DNA of 64,000 bases, taken from assembly GCA_964368965.1 (NCBI GenBank), contig CAYJDR010000003.1, positions 45,008-109,007 on the forward strand. Reading direction: 5' to 3'. Of the stretch, positions 25,819-35,775 are shown piece after piece (position 1 is the stretch's first letter; every line of letters begins with the position of its first letter). This DNA comes from CAYJDR01 sp964368965. GTDB lineage: Bacteria > Chrysiogenota > Deferribacteres > Deferribacterales > Mucispirillaceae. A model generated the notes under the pieces. That model saw nothing but the letters and a program-made list of their open reading frames with translations, did no database searches and was not told where the DNA came from. Made by a program: the position numbers and the translations under genes.

Positions 25819-27162
25819 ATGAATATAGTTATTGTTGGTGCGGGTGAGGTTGGTTCGCACATTGCTAAGATATTAATTGGCGAACAGAAAGACGTAGTAA
25901 TCATAGAGAAAGACCCGCAAGCAGCCCAAAGGGCGAAAGATGAGCTTGATTGTTTAGTTATCCAAGGCGAAGGCACTAGTATCGACACATTGCTTGAAGC
26001 TGGTGTAAACAAGGCTGACATCTTTATTGCGGCAACAAGTATCGACGAAGTAAACATGATCTCGTGCCTTGTTGTAATGAGCGAGTTTGACATACCTGTT
26101 AAGATTGCTCGTGTTAGAAACGTGGAATACATGCGCACAGATATTTTTGATAAATCTGTCATAGGTATCGACCACATTGTAAACCCTGAGATTGAAGCAG
26201 CACGTGAGATATGCGAGCTTATCGAGCATGGGGCTTCGTCAGACATATTCTCGTTTGATGGTACGGAAGCACAGCTCAGGAACATCATTGTCACAAAAGA
26301 TTCGGCATTCAACGGCGTATTGATTAAAGATGTACGCTCACTATATCAAGAAAAATTCATGATCTCTGGCGTATTGCGTAATGAAAACGTAATCATCCCT
26401 GCTGGTGACTTTAAGATAATGGAAGGCGACCAAATATACATTGTTGCACTAGGGCGCCACTTTCGCAAACTGTTGCAGCGCACCGGTTATAAGTCTAGCA
26501 AGTTGAAACGTGTTACTGTCGTTGGTGGCGGTAGGGTTGGCAAGTGTGCTACTAGCATGTTGCTCGATAAAGGCTTTGATGTGCGCGTGATTGATAAAAA
26601 CAATAGCGTATGTGTTGAAGTTGCGACAGACCTACCTGATGCACTCGTGCTACATGGCGATATATCTGATAGGGATATTTTCGAGCGAGAGCACCTATCA
26701 ACACAAGATGCATTAATCACAACTACTGAAAATGACGAATTAAACATATTAGCTGGGGTGTATGCAAAGTCGCAAGGCATGAAGCGTGCCGTTGCATTGA
26801 TAGACAAGCACGACTATAGCACACTAGCAACAAACTTAGGCATTGATGCTTGCGTTACGCCAAAGTTTAGCTCGGCTGATGCTATTTTAAAATATATTAG
26901 GCGTGGCAACATCAAAAATGTTTACACTATTTTTGACGGCCAAGCAGAGGTTATCGAGTTTGCTGTTACGGCTGGTTCGTTAATGTCTGGCAAAAGCATT
27001 ATGGATATGAAGCTCCCAGCTGGTTGCCTAATTGTTGCCGTGCAACGTGGCAGAAAAACTATCATACCTGATGGCAACTTTGTTGTTGAAGGTGGCGATA
27101 GCATTATTACGTTTGTTACTGTTGAGGCAGTTGGCAAACTCGAAGATATGTTGGCGGTTTAA
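25819..27162 (+). CDS. trkA: Trk potassium uptake regulator TrkA
   Basis: Peripheral NAD-binding subunit that gates the TrkH potassium channel. 447 aa with two copies of the RCK_N/RCK_C unit: the first Rossmann motif is IVGAGEVGSHIAKIL at the N-terminus and the second VVGGGRVGKCATSML near residue 235. The duplicated TrkA_C domains follow each. The stop codon shares one base with the trkH start (TAATG), so they are translationally coupled. Confidence 0.95.
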   Translation: MNIVIVGAGEVGSHIAKILIGEQKDVVIIEKDPQAAQRAKDELDCLVIQGEGTSIDTLLEAGVNKADIFIAATSIDEVNMISCLVVMSEFDIPVKIARVRNVEYMRTDIFDKSVIGIDHIVNPEIEAAREICELIEHGASSDIFSFDGTEAQLRNIIVTKDSAFNGVLIKDVRSLYQEKFMISGVLRNENVIIPAGDFKIMEGDQIYIVALGRHFRKLLQRTGYKSSKLKRVTVVGGGRVGKCATSMLLDKGFDVRVIDKNNSVCVEVATDLPDALVLHGDISDRDIFEREHLSTQDALITTTENDELNILAGVYAKSQGMKRAVALIDKHDYSTLATNLGIDACVTPKFSSADAILKYIRRGNIKNVYTIFDGQAEVIEFAVTAGSLMSGKSIMDMKLPAGCLIVAVQRGRKTIIPDGNFVVEGGDSIITFVTVEAVGKLEDMLAV

Positions 27163-28625
27163 TGCTTAAACAGTTAAATATTATCCTTAGACCTATTGCA
27201 GTTACTCTCGTTGTGCAGACATTTTTCATGATGTTGTGCGCTGTTGTTGCGCTTTATTATGGCGAGTATAATGCGCTTATAGGTTTTCTTTATACGTGTA
27301 TGATTACGAGTGCTTTTTCAGCACTTATATGGTTTCTAACTAGGGGTGATAGAGCTAGAGGAAACCTCTCGATACGCTCAGGCTTTATGTTTGTTGCACT
27401 CATATGGATAGCTGTGTCTGTGAACGGTGCGCTACCATACTATATATCAGAAACTATCCCACTTTTTGCAGATGCGTTGTTTGAGTCGTTCTCTGGCTTC
27501 ACAACGACAGGCGCTACAGTTGTATCAGGGCTTGACCATCTCCCACGCTCAATAATATTATGGCGGGGGCTTACGCATTGGCTAGGTGGTGGCGGTATTA
27601 TCGTACTTTCTGTTGCTATCTTGCCACTTTTAGGTATTGGTGGTATGCAAATGATGCGTGCAGAATCATCAGGCGTGCAAGCTGAAAAAGCAACACCACG
27701 TATCGCGCAAACTGCAAAATTCTTGTGGATACTCTACATGTCATTAACGGCAATATTTACAATATTAATAATGTTTGCTGGCTTAGATATTATCGAAGCT
27801 TTTTGCTTAGCATCATCAGCGATATCTACGGGTGGCTTCGCACCGAAAGATGCAAGCGTTGGCTACTATGGCTCAGCTTATATCGACTGGGTGCTTATCG
27901 TTGCGATGATTATCGGCGCAATCAACTTCATATTATTGATAAGGTTTGCACGTGGCAACTTCAAGGTGATGTTTAAGGATACGGAATTTAAAGCATATTT
28001 AACAATCATTGTGGTGACAAGCCTATTTGCTACACTATCGCTATATCTCGACCACGACTATAGCTCACTGCTAGAGTCGTTTCGCTATGCAGTGTTCCAA
28101 GTGGTGTCTATCCTCACAACAACAGGGTTTGCAACGGCAGACTATGAGCTATGGCCACAAGCTGTTCAGGCTATCCTTTTCATGTTGCTATTCTTTGGTG
28201 GTAGTTCTGGCTCTACTAGTGGCGGTGTAAAGGTTGTTAGGCACGTTATCATGATTAAGCAAGCAGTTAACGAGTTTAAATCGTTAGTGCACCCACAAGG
28301 TGTTTTCCTAGTTAGGCTAAACGGAAAAGTTTTAGATAACCCAGTTATACGTGGTGTTATGGGCTTTTTCATATTATACATTGCGCTTGTGCTTGTTAGC
28401 ACCTATGTGTTGACGCTATCTGACTTGACAGTTATGACGTCGTTCTCAGCGTCTATATCTACATTAGGTACTGTTGGGCCAGGCTTCGGGCAAGTTGGTC
28501 CGTCACAAAACTATGGCTTCATGCCTGAATATGTGAAGTATATACTCTGCATAAACATGTTGCTAGGCAGGCTTGAGATGTACACATTGCTAGTTATCTT
28601 CACGCCGTGGTTTTGGAAACGTTAA
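27162..28625 (+). CDS. trkH: Trk potassium transporter TrkH
   Basis: 487-aa polytopic membrane protein with four pore repeats. Selectivity-filter segments are visible: FSGFTTTGATVVSG near residue 110, SSAISTGGFAP, ILTTTGFATADY and SISTLGTVGPGFG. The start overlaps trkA by one base and the stop shares a base with the hypF ATG. It completes the K+ uptake system with TrkA. Confidence 0.96.
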   Translation: MLKQLNIILRPIAVTLVVQTFFMMLCAVVALYYGEYNALIGFLYTCMITSAFSALIWFLTRGDRARGNLSIRSGFMFVALIWIAVSVNGALPYYISETIPLFADALFESFSGFTTTGATVVSGLDHLPRSIILWRGLTHWLGGGGIIVLSVAILPLLGIGGMQMMRAESSGVQAEKATPRIAQTAKFLWILYMSLTAIFTILIMFAGLDIIEAFCLASSAISTGGFAPKDASVGYYGSAYIDWVLIVAMIIGAINFILLIRFARGNFKVMFKDTEFKAYLTIIVVTSLFATLSLYLDHDYSSLLESFRYAVFQVVSILTTTGFATADYELWPQAVQAILFMLLFFGGSSGSTSGGVKVVRHVIMIKQAVNEFKSLVHPQGVFLVRLNGKVLDNPVIRGVMGFFILYIALVLVSTYVLTLSDLTVMTSFSASISTLGTVGPGFGQVGPSQNYGFMPEYVKYILCINMLLGRLEMYTLLVIFTPWFWKR

Positions 28626-30889
28626 TGCAAACATATCGCCTCCACATACAAGGTATAGTTCAAGGTGTAGGCTTTAGGCCGTTCATAAAAAACTTAGCCG
28701 ACGAAATGCAACTAATGGGCGAAGTCTGCAACACATCTGATGGTGTAGTCATACTCGTTAGTTGCGATAGCGCTACGCTAGATAAATTCATATCAAACAT
28801 ACACTCAAAACACCCACCACTAGCGCAAATATTAGATATCGCAGTATCTACAAATGCGAGCGTGCAAACATACGAAAACTTTTCAATATCAAAGTCGCAA
28901 GGAAGCCAAGGCGTTACAGCTGTATCGCCTGATATGGCAATGTGCGATGACTGCAAAGCAGAGATATCCTCTAGTGAGGAAAGGCGATATCAATATGCGT
29001 TTACGAATTGTACAAACTGTGGCTCAAGGTATTCCATTATAGAGAAATTACCATACGATAGGCCACACACAGTAATGTGTGAGTTTGAAATGTGCGACTA
29101 CTGCAAAGCACAATACGAAAACCAAGCAGACAGACGCTACCACGCACAACCGATAGCATGCCCTCATTGCGGGCCAGAGGTTTATATATCGCATGGTGGC
29201 ACAACCTTGAAAGGTGTTAATGCTATCAAATATGTAGCAGATAAAATCAACGCTGGCGAAATCGTCGCAATCAAAGGGCTAGGTGGCTACCATATTGTGT
29301 GTGATGCTACCAATAGCATAGCAGTATCACGTTTACGCACGCTTAAAAATAGAGGCACAAAGCCGTTTGCGATAATGTGTAGAGATATTGCAAGCATTAG
29401 CGAACACGTGGAAACGAGTGAAACATTTCAGCAATTAATCACATCGAAAGAAAGCCCGATAGTTATATTCGATTGGGCAAATAATCCGCTAGCAAGCGAA
29501 GTAAACACAACATCAAACAAGATAGGCATAATGCGTGCATATACACCGCTGCATTATATTTTGTTTAGCTACTTAGATACTAAGTTTATCGTGGCGACAA
29601 GTGGCAACGCAAAAGACGAACCAATAGCAAAAGATGAACAAACAGCCGAGCAAACACTCAGCATGTATACAGATATTTTTCTGCACCACAATAGGCGCAT
29701 ACATACAGCGATTGACGATAGCGTAGTAGCCATGACAGATAAATCGTATATGGTGCTTAGGCGTGCAAGGGGTTACGCACCAAGCCCAGTTTTGATAAAA
29801 GGCGACTGCGATAAACAACTATATGCAGCAGGTGCAAACTTAAAAAGTAGCATAGCGCTTTATAAACAAGGGTTTGCGTTTTTAAGCCAATATATTGGCG
29901 ACCTAGATAATATCGAAACAGAACAGTTCTATAGCGAAATATACGGCAAAATGTGTGACATGTTCGCAATATCGCCAGATGTTGCCTTGCGTGATGTTCA
30001 CCCAACTTATCGCTCAAGCATGTTTGCAGATAGCTTAGCTTTACACACGCATGAATACCAACACCACAAGGCGCATTTTATGTCATGCTTGGCAGAAAAC
30101 ATGTATTATAGTGATGCAATAGGTGTAGTGCTTGACGGCTTTGGCATTGGCGATGATGGCAAGGCATGGGGTGGCGAGTTTTTTACGAAAGTGGGCAACG
30201 CTATTGAGCGAGTAGCACACTTGAAAAACTATGTGCAAGCAGGGCTAGATAGCTCCACAAAACACCCTGTGCGTATGGCGTTTTCATACATATATAGCAT
30301 GGGGTTACTTGATGAGGCGTGCGAGTTGTTGCAAGGTAGGCTAGCCATGTCAGAGCAAGAGCAATCGCTATTGAAATATGCAATAGATAACCGTGTAAAC
30401 TCTATCGAAACAAGCTCCGCTGGTAGACTATTTGAAGCTGTTGGTAGCTTAGTTTTAGGCGAGCGAAGCAACAACTACGAAGGCGAACTAGCAATAAACT
30501 TGGAAAACATAGCCGATAAAAATATCACATCATCATACGAGTTCACGTATGATAACGGCGAGATCGACTTTAGGGAAGTAATCAAATCAATACTCATAGA
30601 TATAAAGCAAGGTGAAGCTATCGGTGCAATCTCTGCTAAGTTCCATAACGGCATGGTTAATATAATTGTGCATGTATGCGAGCAGTTGCGTAGGGAGCAT
30701 GGCATAAGTACTGTTGCGCTTTCTGGTGGCGTTTTTCAGAATATCATGTTGCTAAACGGCGTTACTGAAAAGCTGGAACAACAAGGCTTTACGGTGCTTG
30801 TTCATAAAAATATCCCATCTAACGATGCATGCATTGCGCTAGGCCAAATATATGGCTACGTGGCTGGCATTGCAACACCTGGCGAATAG
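28625..30889 (+). CDS. hypF: carbamoyltransferase HypF (hydrogenase cyanide-ligand synthesis)
   Basis: Makes the thiocarboxamide on HypE that becomes the CN ligands of NiFe hydrogenase. I choose ATG 28625, overlapping the trkH stop; an earlier start at 28607 would lie inside trkH. About 754 aa with domains in order: acylphosphatase (HIQGIVQGVGFRPFI, residues 7-21), two zinc fingers (CDDCKAE...CTNCGS and CDYCKAQ...CPHCG), a YrdC-like domain, and the Kae1-like carbamoyltransferase (HHKAHFMSCLAEN, VVLDGFGIG, ALSGGVFQN). It is the only hyp gene in the window and sits away from the hyb operon, in a potassium transport unit. Confidence 0.96.
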   Translation: MQTYRLHIQGIVQGVGFRPFIKNLADEMQLMGEVCNTSDGVVILVSCDSATLDKFISNIHSKHPPLAQILDIAVSTNASVQTYENFSISKSQGSQGVTAVSPDMAMCDDCKAEISSSEERRYQYAFTNCTNCGSRYSIIEKLPYDRPHTVMCEFEMCDYCKAQYENQADRRYHAQPIACPHCGPEVYISHGGTTLKGVNAIKYVADKINAGEIVAIKGLGGYHIVCDATNSIAVSRLRTLKNRGTKPFAIMCRDIASISEHVETSETFQQLITSKESPIVIFDWANNPLASEVNTTSNKIGIMRAYTPLHYILFSYLDTKFIVATSGNAKDEPIAKDEQTAEQTLSMYTDIFLHHNRRIHTAIDDSVVAMTDKSYMVLRRARGYAPSPVLIKGDCDKQLYAAGANLKSSIALYKQGFAFLSQYIGDLDNIETEQFYSEIYGKMCDMFAISPDVALRDVHPTYRSSMFADSLALHTHEYQHHKAHFMSCLAENMYYSDAIGVVLDGFGIGDDGKAWGGEFFTKVGNAIERVAHLKNYVQAGLDSSTKHPVRMAFSYIYSMGLLDEACELLQGRLAMSEQEQSLLKYAIDNRVNSIETSSAGRLFEAVGSLVLGERSNNYEGELAINLENIADKNITSSYEFTYDNGEIDFREVIKSILIDIKQGEAIGAISAKFHNGMVNIIVHVCEQLRREHGISTVALSGGVFQNIMLLNGVTEKLEQQGFTVLVHKNIPSNDACIALGQIYGYVAGIATPGE

Positions 30890-30923
30890 ATTCAACTAAT
30901 AATATATACAATACGATAAACCG

Positions 30924-30952
30924 TTGTAATTTATTAGCAAATATATTATAAT
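30924..30952 (+). promoter_or_regulatory. near-consensus sigma70 promoter for the DUF4340-gpsA unit
   Basis: TTGTAA (30924-30929), 17 bases, TATAAT (30947-30952), with predicted start near 30959 and a short leader to the ATG at 30994. Confidence 0.75.
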
Positions 30953-30993
30953 AAGAAATGAAGCAGTATAACAAATAAAAGACGAGGCTAATT

Positions 30994-31875
30994 ATGTGGC
31001 TCAATATCGGGGTATTTCTGTTAGTTGCGATCTTAGTTGGGTTATACTTTTTCCCTTATCGCAAGGTGAAGGATAAGATATTTAAGAAAGTGCTCAGCTA
31101 TGTTGAGCGCATTAATATCATTGAGTATACTCACGGCAAGCAACAAGTTACACTTGTGCGCAAACGTGTAGATAAACGTGCTAAGAGCGAGTGGTTTGTT
31201 GCATCGCATATCGAGTGGCCGGCAGATATATCAAAGGTTAACAGGTTGCTTATGCGCCTGCGTGATATGGTGCTTGAAGAGCGCATTACAGACTATGAGG
31301 AAAACGAACTCTCCGACAAGTACGACATGGGGCGCAACGGCACACTTGCGCTCACTTATAAAAACGGTAAGCAAATCACGCTAACGCTTGGTGACAGAGT
31401 AGCAAACCGCGATGACGCAATATACGCAATGACTAGCGACAGCAAAGGCGTGGTTGTAGCTAATAATGCTATAGTTAGTGCGTTGCCTAAGAGTGTTGAC
31501 GAGTTTAAGTCACTCTATTTATTCATGGGCAAGTTTTCACAAGTGACATTGCTATCTGTCCAATCTGATGCTTATAACTATACGCTCATGCGCACTGGCG
31601 GTGGTTGGGCTATGCACGATAGAAACATTTTCGATGACAGGGTACGCCCACTCATCACAGAAATATTAGATATGGAAGCTGGAGGGTTTATCGAGCGCTC
31701 AACAAAGTTGCCTGCTAAGCCAGCCGTCACCATAACAATAAAATTAGGTGGAAAAATGCAGAACTGTTACTTCTTCGACAACGAAGACGATAACAGTGTA
31801 TATCTAGTACCACACCAAGGCGAAATATTAGTTATGAATAGAACGCTGGTGCAAGATATAGTACAATTCAAATAA
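30994..31875 (+). CDS. DUF4340-like membrane-anchored protein
   Basis: 293 aa: one N-terminal membrane helix (WLNIGVFLLVAILVGLYFF) then a soluble domain. The pattern of a short beta-rich repeat (SEWFVASHIEWPADISKVNRLL, later YNYTLMRTGGGWAMH) matches DUF4340, in which Trp-containing strands are followed by a helix, twice. DUF4340 proteins often accompany Gld-type ABC transporters, which are not present here. A strong promoter lies just upstream, and gpsA follows after 27 bases. Function unknown. Confidence 0.7.
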   Translation: MWLNIGVFLLVAILVGLYFFPYRKVKDKIFKKVLSYVERINIIEYTHGKQQVTLVRKRVDKRAKSEWFVASHIEWPADISKVNRLLMRLRDMVLEERITDYEENELSDKYDMGRNGTLALTYKNGKQITLTLGDRVANRDDAIYAMTSDSKGVVVANNAIVSALPKSVDEFKSLYLFMGKFSQVTLLSVQSDAYNYTLMRTGGGWAMHDRNIFDDRVRPLITEILDMEAGGFIERSTKLPAKPAVTITIKLGGKMQNCYFFDNEDDNSVYLVPHQGEILVMNRTLVQDIVQFK

Positions 31876-31902
31876 CTTTTATATTATCTAGGAGATGATA
31901 TC

Positions 31903-32898
31903 ATGGCAGAAACAATCGCAGTAGTAGGGGGCGGAAGCTTTGGCACAGCGCTAGCAGTCCTTGCGGCAGAAAACGGCAGGGATGTTATTATCTATGCACG
32001 TGAAGAAGAGATTGTTAAATCTATCAATGAAATACACGAAAATTCTACGTTCTTACCTGGCTTAAAGTTGCCAGAAAATGTTAGAGCAGAACAATTTAAT
32101 GAACTACACAACTGCACAGCAGGATATTTCATATGGACAGTACCGTCACAGTTCACAAGGGCTACGGCTGGCGAGTTTTCAAAAACTTTTGAAGGCAAGC
32201 ACATCATCATTGCCTCTAAAGGTGTTGAGATAGCTACTGGTAAATTATTAATCAGCGTATTGTCTGAAGTAGTCACAGCGAAATATGCAGTGCTATCTGG
32301 CCCATCATTTGCAAAAGAGCTTGCACAAAGGCAACCAACTATGGTTACAATAGCTGCATACTCGATGACTATTGCAGAGTGGTGGCAAGAGGCGCTATCA
32401 ACCGACTATTTAAGAGCATACACATCTGAAGATATGATAGGCTTAGAAGTTGGCGGCTCTATCAAAAACATTATCGCAATCGCAGCAGGGTTAAGCAACG
32501 GCATGGGGCTTGACAATAACGCACGTGCAGGGCTTATCACCAGAGGGCTTGCAGAGGTTACTCGTTTTGGGCTAGCATACGGCGCAAAGCGTGAAACATT
32601 TGTCGGGTTATCAGGGTTAGGCGACCTTGTTTTAACGTGCACTGGCGAACTCAGCCGCAACCATAAAGTAGGTGGGCTACTTGCACAAGGCAAAACGATA
32701 GAAGAAATATCGGAAAGCATGAACATGGTTGCAGAAGGTGTACCAACAGCAAAAGCTGTTTACTTAGCGGCGCAAGCACGTGGCGTTGAGATGCCTATCT
32801 GTGAAGAAGTTTATAAGATAATCTACGAGCGTAAATCGCCTTGGGACTCTATAAACGACCTAATGCGTAGGCCACTAAAAGAAGAAAAACCTCACTAA
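31903..32898 (+). CDS. gpsA: glycerol-3-phosphate dehydrogenase [NAD(P)+]
   Basis: Makes sn-glycerol-3-phosphate for phospholipids. 331 aa. NAD motif VVGGGSFGTALA at the N-terminus, then IASKGVE, VLSGPSFAKEL, and the catalytic region EVGGSIKNIIAIAAG with its Lys near residue 189. SGLGDLVLTCTG and the RNHKVG segment close the active site. AGGAGA precedes the ATG. It supplies the acyl acceptor for lipid synthesis, in keeping with plsX and fab genes 6 kb downstream. Confidence 0.97.
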   Translation: MAETIAVVGGGSFGTALAVLAAENGRDVIIYAREEEIVKSINEIHENSTFLPGLKLPENVRAEQFNELHNCTAGYFIWTVPSQFTRATAGEFSKTFEGKHIIIASKGVEIATGKLLISVLSEVVTAKYAVLSGPSFAKELAQRQPTMVTIAAYSMTIAEWWQEALSTDYLRAYTSEDMIGLEVGGSIKNIIAIAAGLSNGMGLDNNARAGLITRGLAEVTRFGLAYGAKRETFVGLSGLGDLVLTCTGELSRNHKVGGLLAQGKTIEEISESMNMVAEGVPTAKAVYLAAQARGVEMPICEEVYKIIYERKSPWDSINDLMRRPLKEEKPH

Positions 32899-32926
32899 AA
32901 TAACATAAGGGCATGAGCAACAAGAA

Positions 32927-34711
32927 ATGGACAAAAGAAACACAACAGTAATAATTGACGGCAACTCGGTAGCATACAGGATATTTTATAAAGCACCACC
33001 ACTCAGTGCAAACGGGATGCAGACAGGCGTTGTTCATGCGTTTTTATCTGTAATTAACAGCTTCCAGAAGCGTGCGAACGTATCTGAAATATTGATAACA
33101 TTCGACCCTAAAGGCAAAACATTTAGGCACGAAATGCATGATGAATATAAAGCCACTAGGGACGCGACACCAGAGGAGCTCGTTAAGCAGATTTTGTTAT
33201 TGCAAGAGATCATCCCATACATGGGCATACCAATCTACATGGTGCCAGGCTATGAAGCTGATGACGCTATCAATACGCTTGCGCAAAATTCTCAGTCTGA
33301 AAAGGTGTGGATAGTCACGAAAGATAAAGACCTATACCAACTAGTATCAGACAAAATCGCAATTTATGACTACCAAAAAAATATCGAGTTCGACAGGGCT
33401 GGCGTGCATGAGAAGTTTGGCGTATATCCTGAGCAAATCATGGATATGCTATCACTCATGGGCGACTCGTCCGATAATATCCCAGGTGTAAAAGGCGTTG
33501 GCGAAAAAACAGCCGTCACACTAATCAACAAATATGGCGACCTCGACAACTTATACGCACACGTAGATGANNNNNNNNNNNNNNNNNNNNNNNNNNNNNN
33601 NNNNNNNNNNNNNNNNNNNNNNNNNNNNNNNNNNNNNNNNNNNNNNNNNNNNNNNNNNNNNNNNNNNNNNTCTACTAAACAGTTAGGTAAATATCTGTTT
33701 GATAAACTAGGCATGGAGCCACCAAAGAAAAATAAGAGCGGATACTCAACCGATGAAGAAACATTGCAGTCGTTGCTTGAGAAATATCCAGAACATAGCG
33801 AACTGTTGGAAAATATTTTAAAGTACCGTGAATTAAACAAAATATTATCGACATATACGTCAAGTTTATTAGAGTATGCTGATGGGCATGGCTATATCCA
33901 TACCGATTTCAAGCAAACAGGCACGGCAACGGGTAGGCTTTCATCTGCTAACCCTAACTTGCAAAATATTCCACAGCGTAGCAAACTTGCAGACCGCATA
34001 CGCTCAGCGTTTGAGGCTAGTGAGGGCTACACATTTGTATCGTTCGACTATTCGCAAATTGAGCTTAGGGTTCTGGCGCATTTATCAGGCGATGCAAACC
34101 TTGTGTATGCGTTCAACCATGATGTAGATATCCATGATATGACTGCAAAACGTATATTCGGCGTGGAAGAAGTCGACGCCGATCACAGAAGGATTGCAAA
34201 AGCTGTAAACTTTGGTATATTATACGGGTTGTCATCATTCGGCTTAGCGCGCGATGTGAAGATAAGCAACGCAGAGGGCAAGCGCTTCATCGAAAGCTAT
34301 TTTGAGCTATACCCAAGCGTTCGCTCATATATCGACACAGCGATAGAGGAAGCTAAGAAAGTTGGCTACTCAACAACAGTCATGGGGCGCAAGCGCTTTA
34401 TACCAGAGCTAAACTCTAGGAACGGCGCAATACGCAACCGTGCAGAGCGCATCGCATCAAACGCACCTATGCAGGGTAGTGCAGCTGATATAATAAAGGT
34501 TGCAATGATTGAGTGCGACAGATATATTAAAGATAACAACGTAAATGCAAGGCTCATATTGCAAATACATGATGAACTTGTTTTTGAAGTGGCTGACGAT
34601 ATTGTCGAAAGCTTTATGGTTGATATAAAACGTATTATGGAAACATCTTTCGAGCTAGCCGTACCGCTCACGGTGAACGGATTTAGTGCGAAAAACTGGG
34701 GAGAGTTGTAG
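32927..34711 (+). CDS. polA: DNA polymerase I, interrupted by an under-sized assembly gap
   Basis: Repairs gaps and removes RNA primers. Before the gap there is the 5'-3' exonuclease domain (IIDGNSVAYR; MVPGYEADDAI; SDNIPGVKGVGEKTA; YGDLDNLYAHV). After it come the thumb/palm parts: STKQLGKYLFDKLG, TATGRLSSANPNLQNIPQR, DYSQIELRVLAHLSGD, RRIAKAVNFGILYG and QIHDELVFEV. Compared with E. coli PolA the 3'-5' exonuclease-like domain and start of the polymerase domain are missing between the parts, so the 100 N probably stand for about 1 kb. The frame across the N is coincidental. Confidence 0.95.
   Translation: MDKRNTTVIIDGNSVAYRIFYKAPPLSANGMQTGVVHAFLSVINSFQKRANVSEILITFDPKGKTFRHEMHDEYKATRDATPEELVKQILLLQEIIPYMGIPIYMVPGYEADDAINTLAQNSQSEKVWIVTKDKDLYQLVSDKIAIYDYQKNIEFDRAGVHEKFGVYPEQIMDMLSLMGDSSDNIPGVKGVGEKTAVTLINKYGDLDNLYAHVDXXXXXXXXXXXXXXXXXXXXXXXXXXXXXXXXXXSTKQLGKYLFDKLGMEPPKKNKSGYSTDEETLQSLLEKYPEHSELLENILKYRELNKILSTYTSSLLEYADGHGYIHTDFKQTGTATGRLSSANPNLQNIPQRSKLADRIRSAFEASEGYTFVSFDYSQIELRVLAHLSGDANLVYAFNHDVDIHDMTAKRIFGVEEVDADHRRIAKAVNFGILYGLSSFGLARDVKISNAEGKRFIESYFELYPSVRSYIDTAIEEAKKVGYSTTVMGRKRFIPELNSRNGAIRNRAERIASNAPMQGSAADIIKVAMIECDRYIKDNNVNARLILQIHDELVFEVADDIVESFMVDIKRIMETSFELAVPLTVNGFSAKNWGEL
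33571..33670. other. assembly gap of 100 N inside polA
   Basis: Placeholder gap. Homology says roughly 300 or more residues of PolA are absent between the flanks, far more than 100 bases can encode, so window distances across this point are too short. Confidence 0.9.
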
Positions 34712-34713
34712 TC

Positions 34714-35775
34714 GTGTCAAAGGTAGATAATTTTATCAGAGATAGTTATAAGCTACGTGAAGACTTTGAAAAAACCGTTATGCTCATTCAAGATAACGAA
34801 ACGAAGTACCAAGGCTTTAAAGTTGTGCAATATGCCATGCTCCTTAGCGAAAACTTAAAAGAGATATCAGACAAAGCGCTAAAATATTGTGAAGATATTT
34901 TTGGCATTGATAAGGTTATGCTGTTTGTCAAGAAAGGCGTGTACGCAATCTGCCAAGACCTTGAAAGTTTTGAGCGCGTTACAGTTGCACCTGTTGAGTC
35001 TTTCAAGTTTACATTTTTAGAAAAGCGCACATATTTCGGTAGCAACGAGATGGTGTCTATCATACATAAAGAGTTCAGGCATTATGGGCAATCAGACGTT
35101 CATTCGTTTGCACTTGTGCCAGTTATCGACGGTGAGGAAATCGTCGGCGCAGTTGGCTTCTACAGTAGCGATGTTGCAAAGTTTACATCAGATAGCAATT
35201 ATGATTTTTTATCAGAACTTGCAATCGTTACATCTATCGTGATGCGCAAGATGGATAGCGTATATCGTTTAGCATTAAGCGCAAAAACTGACTACCTAAC
35301 ACAGCTACCAAACAAAGCCGCAATGGACGAAACCGCTATAAAGTGGCTAGCAAGGCTTGTTGAGAGCGATAGGCAGTTCGCATTTATCATTGTTGATTTT
35401 GACAACTTCAAGGAAATTAACGATAAACTAGGCCACGTAATTGGCGATGAAGTTCTACGCAAATACGCAGCCATGATGAAGCGCCACTTAGGGCGCAAAG
35501 ATGTACTTGGTAGGTTCGGTGGCGATGAGTTTTACCTCTTCACTGAAACAACTAACCCAGCAACATTAAAAGATATAGTCCAAAAGATAAATAATGATTT
35601 TAGCTTAATCGCAGTTGAAAAGTCGCTTAACTGTAATGTTGGTGCATCTGTTGGTGGTGTGCTGGTTACACGTGAAAAGGCTGAGCAACAAACATTCATT
35701 GAGATATTTAAGGAAGCAGACGAGCTGCTATATAAAGCAAAAAACGAGGGTGGTAAAAAGTTAGTATATGTTTAA
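34714..35775 (+). CDS. GAF-GGDEF diguanylate cyclase
   Basis: 353 aa, predicted to make the second messenger c-di-GMP. An N-terminal sensory part (about 30-180, GAF-like, with SFALVPVIDGEEIVGAVGFYS) is followed by a GGDEF domain: DYLTQLPNKAAMDE opens it and the active site is intact, GGDEF at residues 269-273, with FIIVDFDNFKEINDKLGH before it. The RxxD inhibitory site is not conserved (GRKD at that place), so product feedback may be absent. GTG start at 34714 after GGGGAGAG. It is squeezed between polA and hisD, overlapping hisD by eight bases. No membrane segment: a cytoplasmic sensor. Confidence 0.92.
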   Translation: MSKVDNFIRDSYKLREDFEKTVMLIQDNETKYQGFKVVQYAMLLSENLKEISDKALKYCEDIFGIDKVMLFVKKGVYAICQDLESFERVTVAPVESFKFTFLEKRTYFGSNEMVSIIHKEFRHYGQSDVHSFALVPVIDGEEIVGAVGFYSSDVAKFTSDSNYDFLSELAIVTSIVMRKMDSVYRLALSAKTDYLTQLPNKAAMDETAIKWLARLVESDRQFAFIIVDFDNFKEINDKLGHVIGDEVLRKYAAMMKRHLGRKDVLGRFGGDEFYLFTETTNPATLKDIVQKINNDFSLIAVEKSLNCNVGASVGGVLVTREKAEQQTFIEIFKEADELLYKAKNEGGKKLVYV

